Positions 24,401 to 36,600 of a stretch of DNA of 64,000 nt are shown here, piece after piece. The position numbers and the translations under genes were made by a program. How positions within the stretch are numbered: the stretch's first letter is position 1; each line of letters begins with the position of its first letter. The DNA is taken from assembly GCA_964019165.1 (NCBI GenBank), contig OZ025278.1, forward strand, positions 14,565,223-14,629,222. The letters are read 5' to 3'. This DNA comes from Mastigias papua (lineage: Eukaryota; Cnidaria; Scyphozoa; Rhizostomeae; Mastigiidae). A model generated the notes under the pieces. It saw nothing but the letters and a program-made list of their open reading frames with translations. It ran no database searches and was not told the origin of the DNA.

Positions 24401-27400
24401 CTTCCCCCATGACACCCTCTTCTACACCACTGTTTGGAAGTGTCTGCTAAAGAAGTCTCTAATCTTAGACTATGAGCACTTTAGGATACACTGGCCAGTC
24501 CCTTCCATCACAATCTCAATCTCCTTATTTCTACCACAAGATGCTGATTCCTTCTCAGGTGGGCAATCAGTAAGCATCAAGTCATATTTCAAGGAATATA
24601 GCAGCTATAAACCCATTTATTTAGCATCTCATGTATACAACAGTAAAGCCTAGTCCCATACTTGATGTCATATCCTAATGGAGAGGAAACTTAATCTGAC
24701 CCAGTGACTTCATGGCCAGGGTGGCTTGTTACTTCCAGGTACCAATTCACTGCTGGGTGGACAGTGAGCAAGCATTCAAATCATGCCCTGACATTTCCTG
24801 CAAACCACCAATCACCCACATTGCATATCACTCTAGCCATCTGCTTGCCCATTTGAAACAATACAGTTTAAATACAACAAACTTCAATCTGCAAACCCTT
24901 GGACCATAGTCATAATTGCGGATTAAAAGCTCTAAAATAGCAATTCACAAAGGGAAGACACTAAATAGTATGAAAAACCAATAATTACCTTCGAAAATCA
25001 AACATATCACAGACAAATATTTTGATTGTCTCATCTAAAGACTGTAGTAAATAAAGGAGTAATGTTAAATGATGAAAAGTTTGATGCCATATCAAAATGA
25101 ATATTTGTAATGAATCTTGCTGATAGGAATGAAGGATGAACAGTCAAAAATGTTTGCAATGGGGGACAATAGGAGCATTTCCCTACAATGTTTGCAAATG
25201 ATTAAAAGTGTCCTTAAAATGGTAAAATATGCCCTTTCTGTTGACAAAATTATGGGCAAGGTCCTAGAAGAAAAACAAAGAATTTCAATTCATTTTAAAA
25301 CACATTAAGTCTTCCTAAACTTTACCAAATTACTGTAACACAATTTTGGTGCACTTGGGTATGACTCTTAAAATTTTTGGTGTGGGATAGGTGCCCATCA
25401 ACTCCTTTGCAACTCCACTTTCAAATCTGTTCTATTTGAAATGCAACTCCCAACCAAATATTACTGAGTACAAACCAGAGAATATCAATACTGCATGAAA
25501 TATTGGGAAATTTTGCAGCACAATAATAATATGCTATAAACCACTGTTAGAATTTTGCACAGTATAAGGCCACTACTTTTCCAGTTAAGAAAATGTCTCA
25601 AACACTAAATTGCAAATATTCTCTGTGAAAAATAATAAAGAATATTTACTGAAAAGACGAGTGCACCCCTTGGAGCCATATTTATTGCATCCATTTTGTA
25701 CTCTAAATTTTGTTCTTGAAAAAATTCTTTAGCAGCCTTATCTGAGCCATCCACTCCAACTACAATATGGCCTTTGTCGGCAACCCTGTGTAAACAGAAT
25801 ACATTAATGTTGTAAGCTTCAATTAAAATCTTCAACAGCTAAATATTGTCAATTATCCAAAAAGACAAAAATCAAACTGTACCCCTGAAGCCTGGGAAGA
25901 GCAAACTCTTTTTGTTCCTACAGATGGCTTTTACAAACACATCTAATGAAAAGACACTTAAATTAGCCCCTGTAAATGTTCTCATGATGCATAAGCAAAC
26001 AATTTCAAACAATATCTGATTGCTTGACAGTACCATTTGACTGAGTACAAAGGCTGTTTAATTTTCATCTTCCAGAGTATATAGCATCATACACACCCAT
26101 CTTTGATTCAAAAAGCATCATCCCTTTATACATCCCAAATTCAAGTTAACCCTTCATCAAAATGAAGGTACTACATTCTTATGTGCTGTTACAAACTCCA
26201 ATTAGTGGTCTTATTTCATTTTAAATTCTCAAAATCTTAGGATCATCATCATATTTGAGCAGTGTCACCTCAAAATATTTCTCTCAATATATGAGCAAAA
26301 CTTAAACTCAATCTACAGTTGGCTCAGGCATATATGAAGACAATCCTATATACAGGCTGTTGAACATGAGACCCTCCTAACTTAATGAGACTATGGAAAA
26401 ATGCTATCTTTAGCATCACCAAGCAAACATCCAGTCCACAGGATCACAAACAGAAATCTACAGTCTACAAGTCTTCAGTCTACAAGTTTTACTACTCAAT
26501 AGATGCAAGATTTAACTGCCTGCTTTCTAATATTAAAGATAAATATACAAATGTTTCTTAATAAGATGAATACATACCATTTCATATCAATAGCTTTTCC
26601 ACAAAGGGGAAATAGGATCCTCTGTTTCTTCTCATTCCCAACAATTTTATCAAAGTGGCTCTCTAATGTACTAAAACAAAGGAGAAGAAGACACATCAAC
26701 AGATGAAGTACAATGATTATCAACTTGAGGCCAAACATTCACTTTCAGTCTTCAGCTTAACATAAACATGCAGCTCCTAACTAGTGGCGCAGATACATTT
26801 CAAATGATAATTCACAGACAACTCTGTAACAAGATATTTTCAAACAAAAATTGCTACCAATTTGTAACTAAAATAATGTAAAACAGCATGATAGTCTTCT
26901 TTTCCATATCTTCCTAACCTAGTACTCCACCATGCGCATAAGGCAATGCCTTAAGAACTAAAGATACATGTATATAACCAACAAGGAAGAGGAAACTACC
27001 CATGCTACCTCTAGAGACAACAAACCACCAACCAAAAGCCATAAATATATTTGAGGATGAGATCAGGGAGATAGTGAAAAGTGATGCATTGGTCAGACAA
27101 TACCAGAATCTATTTTGGGGCCCTTTACTTTGGGGCCCCTAGTTTTTGAACCACAGTACCCATAACTGTGTTATGCCACTGTACCAAGAACATGTGATAT
27201 CTGAGAGTGGGATTTGATGTGTGGCCCCTGGGCCAGTCTAGAATCTTAAACTTTTGTACGTCACAGATCTGTGCCAAATGTTCGAAATATTTCACGCCAA
27301 TATATTCTCCGCATATTTCATTCTATAGAACACCTATTTTATCTTACCAAAATACACCCCTGATGCCTACAACATACATGGGATGCATATGGGATTTCTG

Positions 27401-27776
27401 TATGCCATATATCTGTGACGTGACCTCTCTACTACAGATGGGGCCCTGAGCACAGGGGGGTGGCACTGCTTAAATAATATTATAGACAATGCCCTTCTGA
27501 CATTTCTTATGTAAATAAATGAAAAAATAAATTTTTTGACAATAAAATGGTAGCCTAATGATTTTTGATTACCCATTGGTCATGGGCCAGTAGCATGACT
27601 AAGCACTTTTCGTGTTAGTTGCTTGCCAAGCAATGACAACACCCCCTCACAAAAGCGCCGCCACAAAATCCTTACCGATTGAGTTTATCACTGTGCCATT
27701 CAGTCTTTCCTTCTGTCCATCTATCATTCCAGTCTTCCACAGTCATTCTAGTATCTTGAATTTTCGATGGATCCAT
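21412..27776 (-). CDS. TPMT: Thiopurine S-methyltransferase-like, tandem copy C
   Basis: Third TPMT paralogue. Minus-strand join: 27776-27676, 26670-26578, 25785-25650, 25041-24989, 23873-23796, 23380-23295, 22400-22356, 21527-21412. All junctions are GT-AG and in phase, giving 708 nt and 235 aa. Key segments are [83 protein letters not shown] and the C-terminal SYLLTRK. Exon 1 is the most diverged (WTEGKTEWHSDKLNR against [15 protein letters not shown] in A), next to the Trp pair that contacts SAM and the substrate mouth, so substrate preference could differ. It is the upstream-most member of the array. A degenerate extra piece of exon 5 lies at 23535-23605. Confidence 0.9.
23535..23605 (-). 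pseudogene. Relic of TPMT exon 5 edge in copy C
   Basis: GATGATATACCTTGGCATAT at about 23570 repeats the donor edge of the true exon 5 (GATGACATACCTTGGCCTAT at 23787-23806), and the preceding intron sequence (AAAGTTCA, TCTAAACAACA) is repeated too. Only the last dozen or so codons of the exon are present, and they diverge. Confidence 0.55.
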
Positions 27777-29520
27777 ATCGATGCTAAGAAAAGCTAAAAC
27801 AATAGACGTGGTCGGTTTTTCTGACTTCCAGCATCAGTCAACAGTAATCAACTACACTTTTCATCTGGCTAGCCTCTATTTGAAGAAGCTATTGTTCGAG
27901 GTTCCAAGGCCATTTTGCACATAACTTGCAAAGCAGTCAACACTACACAGAAGTAAAACGTTCAAGTTTTTAACTCAACAATTTTTACATTTAAACGTAT
28001 TTAAGGTATCCATCTAGTTTAGAAGCAAGCCACCTAGGTCATCAAAACTAACACAAATTAATATATGCTAAATCATTAAAATATTCAAACTTTGAGAAAA
28101 CCAAGATTTATCAATGTACTCTTTATTTAGCTTCCTAGGCTTTAATTTCCACAGCACCTATCACGTATTTCCAACTGAGCACAACACCAATTTTGAAACA
28201 AAACATTGGCTATGCAAACTTTTCCTAGTTTAGACTCTGTTGTGGATTTATGACCGGTTTTCCATTAATTGCCTGCTGCCTTATGGTAAACAAAATTCTA
28301 CCTCTTTGACAAGACCAATGCAAACGAAGATACACTTTTAACGCAAATACGTTTTGAATCTCTTGATAATTATTATAACTAAGAAATTCTTTAAAGTTAG
28401 GTGATGCATAGTTTGTATATACAAAACTAATTAAGACCAACTATTTAGAATAACGTTCAATAAATATTGCAAGTGAGCCCGTGTATTAGAAACTACCTCA
28501 GCGATAAGACATTGAAGCTCTTTTCAGATTCTGCACTTTGCGGTATGTAAAAGCACTGTAAAAACTTTTTTTACAAGTATAGAACGCTACTATACCTAAT
28601 CCAGTAAGCTATGTACTTCTCATATAACTATACAAACATTACTGTGACGATACCATGGCAAGTAGGAACATAAACTGAATAAAGTTATCATTTGACAACT
28701 CAAACTACAATGAAGAATTAAAAACTTGTTTGAATTATCAACACGATATGAGAATTGCTTGATGAATAATACGTTTAACTATAAAAATGTGTCATTATTT
28801 GCTATAAATATGAAATGTGCTTTGCTGTTCTTGATAGCAATTCCATATGGCATTTTGCAATTTTGGAAGTAGTGGTAAGCTAAAAATTCGCCAAAAGTCC
28901 TGGGCTACTTTGTACTGTTTATATTCATCCCCTTCCTCCCTCCAAACAATGCTGTTTTTAGGAGAAGTAAATGCTATAATTGAAGAATTTTACTTGCGCA
29001 GTATCTTTAAGTGTCTCATTGACGAAATAATATTGTTTTAGAGAGTGGGGTGCAAATAAGGTGCAAGGATGAAAAACCTGAGAGGAGTACAGTATAATTT
29101 TTGTCATTTGTTTGTAAGTGTCCAAAAGACTTTTGGCGAGTTTTGCAGCAAGTGATTTCATGGTATTTGACCCAATATATAAGAAAAGCTCCAATGGCAG
29201 ATCAGCTACTACATACGTCGATTTATCAGCATAAAATAGAATCTATTTCAAGTTTAAGTATGAGCTTCTATGTAAAATTTGATGGATGTGAGACGAGGTG
29301 TGAGAGACGCGTTAGCTAGGTCAAAACTCCATGAGTTTCATGTGCAATACGCGAGAGTTGGCAACTATGGAAAACTACCAACACTGATACAAAAGCAATA
29401 CGCCTGGAATGGACGGGGGCAAACAAAGTGCCTAGTTTAGCCAAACCGATGACCCAACTGTCATGGAACAAAATGAACGTAACTTCTTGTCTTCATCTAT
29501 TCCTAACTCCACATCTGCTG
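27777..29520. other. Intergenic region, 5' side of TPMT copy C
   Basis: Upstream flank of copy C followed by AT-rich spacer. The short open frames (28225-28440, 28847-29041, 28958-29194) have neither homology nor splice logic. I see no RNA gene or transposon end. Confidence 0.45.
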
Positions 29521-31126
29521 TTAACATTGTGTGAGTTCAACTGTCTTTTTGATCATTATCATCTTCATTAACTCAATATTCAGGTCTCTGTTGTGATCCT
29601 CGTAGTGATGTAGCTTGAAAGGATGAATAAACCACAATGAGGCTTTCTTCAAATAGGTAGTCCAGAAGTATCTGCTGTCTGTTACACGCGGGTCTTTCTT
29701 TCTTACGTCACCGGGTAGATAAAGCCCATGGAGTGTAGCAATGTCATCCTTTTTAGCAATGAATCGTATTATTGTCGGAATAGCGATCTCTAGAAAAACA
29801 TTATATTTATAAAACGTCATAGCAAGATCGTAGAACGCACCAGCCAAGTGCCCCGGAACGAACAAAATGTCTGATCTTCCGTTATGACAATAATGCCTGC
29901 TCTTGCCATTCTCATTAAAAGTTCTCAATCTTCTTTCGTATACGTCATATTGCCTTGAAAATGACATAACCTCTTCTATTGCTTTTTTACAATTATTGAA
30001 CCCATATGGGGATACCCACCAGTACCAATTCGTCGGCATCTGATCAGCTGTACTGACTTTACCAAACTGATTGGACGATTCCCCGACTTTGCTCATATTA
30101 AATCCAAACTTAATAAGATTCCAGTAGTTAACAATTACATCATCGTTTATGTAGAGGTATCCCAGATACCCCTGCTTCCATTTTATGGCATCAGCAAGAC
30201 ATTTATACCCATAAATGCCTTTGTTTATTCCAGCAGCGTGTATGTTCAGCGTAGAATTTGCTATTTCTCCGCAGAAATATATGTCAGGGAACACCGGCTG
30301 ATAGAATTCTCGCAACAGATTCGCGCTGTCGTACAATGGGTGGTTGTATATAATGACAAGTAGGACCTTTGAAAATCTGTTCTTGAAGCACCGACTTTTA
30401 TTGTAATTTCCTTCTGCGTTTGTTGACGTTTTCATGAAAGGTCTAGCAATAGTTGCACGTCTAGACCCTGATGTAGCTATTCGTTGAGGCTTAACAGGGT
30501 CTGTATAGAAAGAACATTGATATACCGTCAATACAATACGACTGAAACATAATTGGTAAATCTATTTCTTGTGTCCATTGCTTCTTGTGGACGTCTATGC
30601 GTGTTTACAATTAGGCCCAAAGACCAGAGTGCGTATTACAGTAGATGGGATATACTTTACTACTTGTTACAAAAAGGCACTTCCTATGGCTCTGCGGCGC
30701 TCTTTACACGAAATGGATTTTCCTAGATGAAAGTTTTACAAAGTGGACAAAACTTTATACGATCCTATGAAGATTATTACGGAACTTGGACAATGGGTCG
30801 CCATGTTTGGCTGGTTATCTGCAAGGAAATAATAGACATCACTGTCAACAATGATTTCTGCATATCTGGTCCATAACCTCATCTAAACTAAGTCATCTAT
30901 TTTATAACGACTTGATGGTTATGAAATTGTACGTTCAATAGCCATTTACTTGCAATCTGACATCTCAGGTATGCCACAACTTTAATTCACTGTCTTTCTA
31001 CCTACACGGTACACATTAAGATAGCATTGAATAATTTATGCAATAAAACAAACCTTTATATATCAGAAATGTCACAGATACAATAAAGCAAAGCCCAGTA
31101 ATCACCACGGCAAACTTATGTTGCAT
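29521..31126 (-). CDS. Type II membrane protein, glycosyltransferase-like
   Basis: Minus-strand join 31126-31054 and 30500-29521, 1053 nt, 350 aa. Exon 1 encodes MQHKFAVV followed by a hydrophobic stretch to about residue 22, a signal anchor with a very short cytosolic tail. The donor AAAG|GTTTGT and the acceptor TTCTTTCTATACAG|AC keep phase. The second exon encodes the whole luminal part: KVLLVIIYNHPLYDS, FPDIYFCGE, then YLYINDDVIVNYWNL with an acidic pair at about residues 144-145, a Trp/Tyr-rich segment and a basic C-terminus. There are several N-x-S/T sequons. A signal anchor plus an acidic DD motif after a beta-strand-like segment is typical of Golgi glycosyltransferases, and similar uncharacterised proteins exist in invertebrates to my recollection. 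The enzyme class is inference; the gene structure is firmer. Confidence 0.7.
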
Positions 31127-31759
31127 TATTTGTCAAAAAACAAAAGAACAGTCTGTGAACTTCCTCAACATCAACTATGGGGCTCCTTCAGTGTGTCTCC
31201 ACTTCTCCATCGCAAACCCTCTTCCTCGCAATTTCACAACAAACATATGGTTGTGGCCAAAACATAAATCGCTAATACCTTCGAGTTGCAGAAAACCAAG
31301 GCCGTTTAAAACAGCAGATTCAACTGTTGATCTATAGGAAAGATCGTTAAGCAGTTAAAGCTGGTACCGGACAGATTTCCAAATGGCTACCATGCAAAGA
31401 CAAGTCCGTGTATGTTCAATAATTGAATAATTTAAATCTTGAAACAGGTGGTGCGCAGCATTAAACTTGCAGTTAGCAGCTCCAAGAGATTGCTAGAGAC
31501 AGACAACAAAAGAAACCCAATGGTATGGGGGCCTAGTGAGACTAGAAGTAAGCTTGGAAAAGACAACGTTATAAGAGATAATCGATAATAGACTAATAGT
31601 AGAAAAAGAGAAAAGGCTCAGGATCTTGGTTGGTAGTTGAGGACAGACACTGATACCGATGTAACACAAAACGAAACTCCAACTGGAGCAATATGCAGCT
31701 GAAAATAAGTGCTCATCGATTAATGATCCGACAGCTGTTCAACGAAACAAGTCAGTCCT
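31127..31759. other. Intergenic region upstream of the membrane-protein gene
   Basis: Presumed promoter side of the minus-strand gene ending at 31126. Nothing definite is recognised here. Confidence 0.4.
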
Positions 31760-31802
31760 AAATCAATCAATCAATCAATCAATCAATCACTCAATCAATC
31801 AA
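31760..31802. repeat. (AATC)n microsatellite
   Basis: About ten AATC units with one CTC interruption. Confidence 0.9.
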
Positions 31803-31919
31803 TAAACAGCAATAAACAGACCGCTATTCTACTGATCAATCTGTGAGTCAAGGAACTACAAACAGATGTAAAAATTCCAAACCTAAACGCATAAACGGTG
31901 GCCAATCCGTAAATTGCAA

Positions 31920-32156
31920 GATGACGAATGGAAGAGCGACCAATGGAAGAGCAACGAATGGAAGAGCGACCAATGGAAGAACGACGAATGGAAGAGCGAC
32001 CAATGGAAGAGCGACCAATGGAAGAGCGACCGATGGGAGAGCGACCAATGGAAGAGCGATCAATGGAAGAGCGACCAATGGGAGAGCGACCAATGGGAGA
32101 GCGACCAATGGGAGAGCGACCAATGGAAGAGCGACCAATGGAAGAGCGACTTCTCG
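31920..32156. repeat. 15-bp minisatellite
   Basis: About 15 tandem copies of a 15-bp unit, GACCAATGGAAGAGC, with substitutions (GACGAATGG, GGGAGAGC). Because the unit is a multiple of three and lacks stops, several frames on both strands are open (133, 137, 129, 98 and 85 codons). There is no evidence that any is translated. The array abuts the dispersed repeat at 32152. Confidence 0.95.
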
Positions 32157-32318
32157 AAATTGCCACCCTAAGATTTTCCATGCATCGAGACAAATGCCAA
32201 TTAAACATAGTGAGACTTTTATAAAAAAGAGTCCCAAGTGTTGAAGTATTATTCCTGCTTCGCTGATAGTCCCGTACCTTTAATAATGCCCAAGGAAAGA
32301 AGAAACGCCTAACTAGGT
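32152..32318 (+). repeat. Dispersed repeat, internally deleted copy
   Basis: Short copy of the 19696-19995 repeat. It shares GAAGTATTATTCCTGCTTCG, CTGATAGTCCCG and CCAAGGAAAGAAGAAACGCC, and lacks about 130 bp between the last two. The flanking P-like terminal repeats are not visible here. Confidence 0.8.
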
Positions 32319-33679
32319 TTAAGTTTAAACAAATAAAAATTCAACTGCTTCTGAAAAAATTCTAATACCTTCATCTCTTTGGAACATTTCTTAATCATAT
32401 TTCTTAATGTCAGTCTTCAAAATCAACAATAACTTTATATACCTATATTATAAATAAATTAGGAAATAATCGCACAACTCCCTATAACAAAAAGGCTGAT
32501 AAAATTCAGTTAGCTAAAAGTAGATCTATGAACATAAGATGATTCCTGTTTGTATAAATTACAGAACGGTGGCATTCCGGGGGAACAAATTCGGGAAGTT
32601 CCGAACGGGAGTATACAATACAGGCATAAAAGGTCCATTTTTCATTTCGCATTTCACACCCGAATGCCCGGACATTGCAAATCTCTCACACATTGGAACT
32701 GTGAACAGAGTTCGTAAGCGAAATTCAAAACACGAATTAAATGGAAATGGCCCTTTAAAAACGCAAAAACATTTTCGCTGGCACAGAGTATTTCAAACGT
32801 GAATTTTCTAGTCGGCCTTTCAGGAATATGAACACATGATTCTTATATCCTTATCGCTGGCTTTCTTTTTCTGAACTGGTTGTACTTCCAGTCGTAAATA
32901 ATACGCCACGAGCGTCCTGAGACAGTCTTAGTACTAATAACGTTGAAACTGAAAGAAGATTTTATACAGTATATTAAAAAGACCAAACAACTTCCGTACA
33001 AAACGAGTACTCGATTATAAGAGAAGCATGACATGATGGCATCAATGAAATCAAAGAAGCCCCAAGCTATGGCTCGCCATGCTATCTGCGCCCCACGATA
33101 AGGTCAACGCATTCAAAGTTAAGAGAGCTAGTCGTGTGTTTTTTCTGAACTGTTATTTCTGATTATGTACGTATGTACGATTTTGAAATGTTTCCTTGGG
33201 TTTATAATTTTTTAAAATAAATGTATGCCTACAAATTGCATATTATTTTTTCAAAGAAAATACCCAACTTAACTTTACAAATTGGTCATCGATTTATGAC
33301 CCCAATACTAAATTGGTCTTCCTGTAAGCAGCTAAACACAACTAAACTAAATTGGTGTACTGTATAAAATTCACAAAGCAAGCTGGTCCTCTAAGTCAAT
33401 GTAGCCTAAAAAAGTTAATTACAAGTTATTGATAAACTCCACAAAAACGGCAATTGATTTTAGTTTACAAACCAAAAACAATTGTTGCTTTTGTGAAACA
33501 TATCTCTGATTTATTATTTCTAAGGAACTTTGGCTAATTACAAGTAATTACAGGATCAGTCATAATCTATTCCACATTAGAATTTCTTTTTATTCTTCTT
33601 CACAACGTCTTGAAATTAAACAACTGTACGTTTCAAGGGATGCCCAAAATAACATTCAAAAAGTCCAACAGTTCACAAC
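32319..33679. other. Intergenic region between repeat relic and sphingomyelinase 3' end
   Basis: Mostly AT-rich spacer. At 32560-32800 there is a stretch with weak self-complementarity (AAAAGGTCCATTTTTCATTTC against AATGGAAATGGCCCTTT) that could be a worn repeat. No gene is seen. Confidence 0.4.
33589..33594 (-). terminator. Candidate poly(A) signal of sphingomyelinase gene
   Basis: AATAAA on the gene strand about 85 bp past the stop codon. A second candidate lies at 33510-33515. Confidence 0.45.
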
Positions 33680-36600
33680 CTAGCACTTTCGCAAACCAAG
33701 CCGGTACATTTCATACCACTTGCGAATCGCATCGTCTTCAAACTTGCAGAACATCTCATAATCAGATGATCTACCACTTTTTAATCGGCAAAGAGTGCCT
33801 CTCTTGCAGTTTCCTACGCAAGGCTCAGGATAGGACTTGTAGAAATATCTGAAATATAGATGGAAATTAGTCCTTTCACGATGAAAAAACCTTGTACACC
33901 AGGTCCAAATTTGGAATCATACCCCATTTACATTGCATCGGATCATTTCTTGATCCGCCACAAAAACTGGTCCAAGAATTTGTGTTTATACTGTACAGGT
34001 ACAACGTTTCATCCGTACAGGTACATCAATGCTCCACTTTTGAAACAGGCATAAAAGTTGTGTCGGTTACCCAAACAAGTATTGCATCACTAGCGTGTAC
34101 CGATGTAACTGTTCTACCGCATCAAAAAGTGATCACACACAATGTAAAAGGGGCCTTAGAGCCAAAACAATACAGGAAATATACACATACGCCAAACTTA
34201 TTTATTTTTATTTCATTTCATCATATGCTACATTAAACTAGTTTCTTTTGTGGGTTAAAAATAAAAATTATAATTGAAAATTTGCAAAATGTTTAAGATA
34301 TAAGATATGAAACGTAGATAATGATCTAAGTCTCCTATTTTATATCTTAAAATTTTTGTTCTTTGTCCTTATCTCTGCTTCCATTTGCTATTAGAATTCA
34401 TCACTGATTAAGTCGCAAAATGTGCAAATGCAACAGAATTGATGAACAAATACGTCACAAAATGTCTAGTAGTAAATACTAAAGTCGTGCTAATTAAATA
34501 ATCACACGAAATTTGCGAAAATTAAAATATTAAGATTGAATTTTCAGTAACAATTATCTAAAAACAGCTAAATCTATATAATTTAGATAAATGTATACGA
34601 AATTTCCATAACTTTACAGGAAAGAATGTGAACAAAATCTACAAGATCGCTTACATTGGCTCTGAGACATTCATGACTTTTTGCGCCATAAAAGAAATAA
34701 GCTACGTGTGTCTTATAACAAAGTAAGAGATAAACTGAGAAACAATTAAAGACTAAATTTCATACTTACGTATTAAACATTTGAAATAATGTATCATTAG
34801 TATTCATTCTGTTGACCAAATCATTCCAATCAGATGGCAAAAGAGATTTCATGCCATACGCTTCCTAAAAGAGAAAACACAACTCAGTCTAAAGGTTAAA
34901 ATATAATTCTACACAACAGTTGTTCCCAACTGGGGTCCGTGGTCCCTTGATATATCATTGCATCTATTTGTCCCTCAAGGGAGACTATGTTTGAGAAGTA
35001 TACTGTATGTGAGCCGCCACACAGTAATTTGAAAAGTTTGAGGACCACTGCCATACAACATATCCACTGCCCATTCAAACCAACAAACATCAAACCACCA
35101 TTTTCATTTCATTTATGATATCTACTCACGTAACGCAAGTTTCCGCACCAAAATACTGCTGTACAAACCAACGTAATAAAATATAGTTAATTAATAAAAT
35201 ATACCAAAACAGTAACGAATGTCAAAACTTCCAAAAGAGATTTAGAAAGAAATAAGAAAGCTTGATGCTCAGCGCTTCAGGTATTCCCTTACTAATCGTT
35301 CGAAGGCATTTAGAATGGACACAATGTTTGTTTCCTTATTTAGATTATTCAAGAGAGTGACTCCATAATAACAGTTAAATTTGTACCAGTTAAACAGTTG
35401 CTAAACCATAGTCAATAGATAAATACATTTCCATATATTTTCTATTGATTATAATTAAGCCAAAATCGTTTTTACCGTCTGCCAATGGCCCACGGCGGAT
35501 GCCTGAATATAGGAATTCATTTGAATTTCGCCCTCGCGCAAAATCGTTCATCTCTTACCGTCGCTTTGTATTCCAATTCCCAAGACGCCTTTCCTTCTTT
35601 GTTTGCTTTTGCCAAATCTATGATATAGGTCATATGATCCAGAACGACCTGAATAGAAAGTCAAAACCGAAAATTATAACCAAGCAGTTTCTCAGAAAGT
35701 TAGGCATAACAACTGGATATCGCAATAGTAAATGTATATTGAATATTAGTGATAAATCTTCTACATTGCATCTTTCAGAAAACCGATCATTCTCCTAGGC
35801 TAATTCACTACAGTGTTTTTCAAATTCAAAACGCTCTAGGCATTTCAGTTCACCGCCAATACGTTGCTTTTCAAGAAACAAACTTTTGCCTTCAGCCTGG
35901 ATGCCTCTTACTATTTTGTCAAATCCGCCCTTATAAGTTTCTTAAATGTTCCCTAAAATCTTGAAACTTTGCCTGCATTTTAATAGAAACCTTTCTTTCA
36001 AAAACAGCTTTTTTCCTATGTTTACTGTTAAAGCTAAGCCTGTCTGTGTTTCTTAAATTATTCTTAATTTTTGCCTGATTTGAGTTTCATGTTTCAAATC
36101 TACGTGCTTCTTACAAAGAAAATGTGTATAGCCAATAACGAATCAAGTAAAATTTTTGGCCTCTTCTGCTCCTCAGCATTGGATGGGGAGAGAACAAGCT
36201 GCCTCCGGCTGGAGATCGAACTCTATAACGACTACCGTAATAACCTGCGGTCAATACAGATTTTCATCCATTCCCCTTTGCTTACCTGAGTGCTATTTTC
36301 ATGGTCTCCATCTACTTCATAAATTCGATAACCTGGATTCAAATGTGTGAATGGAGTTACACTTGGGCCAATATATGCTATACTGAAATTGAAATAAAAC
36401 GGCTTTTAATGCAGGGAAATCAGGATGGAGGCATGATACTGAACATAAACATTTTAGCTTTTTTATCAATACTAAAAGATTAAAAACACAACAAGGAGAC
36501 CATTCTGCTGTCCCATTCAAAGCAGGGAAGGACACTTGGTCACCTGGTCCCCACCACAGATGGGTCTTACAATATCAATACTGCAAAAAAGAAAACATGA

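Noticed and set aside
31755..32160. CRISPR-like array
   Set aside because: The 15-bp direct units are contiguous, without spacers, in a eukaryotic context.
31795..32244. Overlapping open frames of 85-137 codons on both strands (RATNGRATNGR, SSIGRSSIGRS)
   Set aside because: They arise from a 15-bp minisatellite whose unit lacks stops; there are no start, splice or homology signals.
33892..34236. 114-codon plus-strand frame in a sphingomyelinase intron
   Set aside because: No splice context or family resemblance, and the minus-strand gene explains the region.
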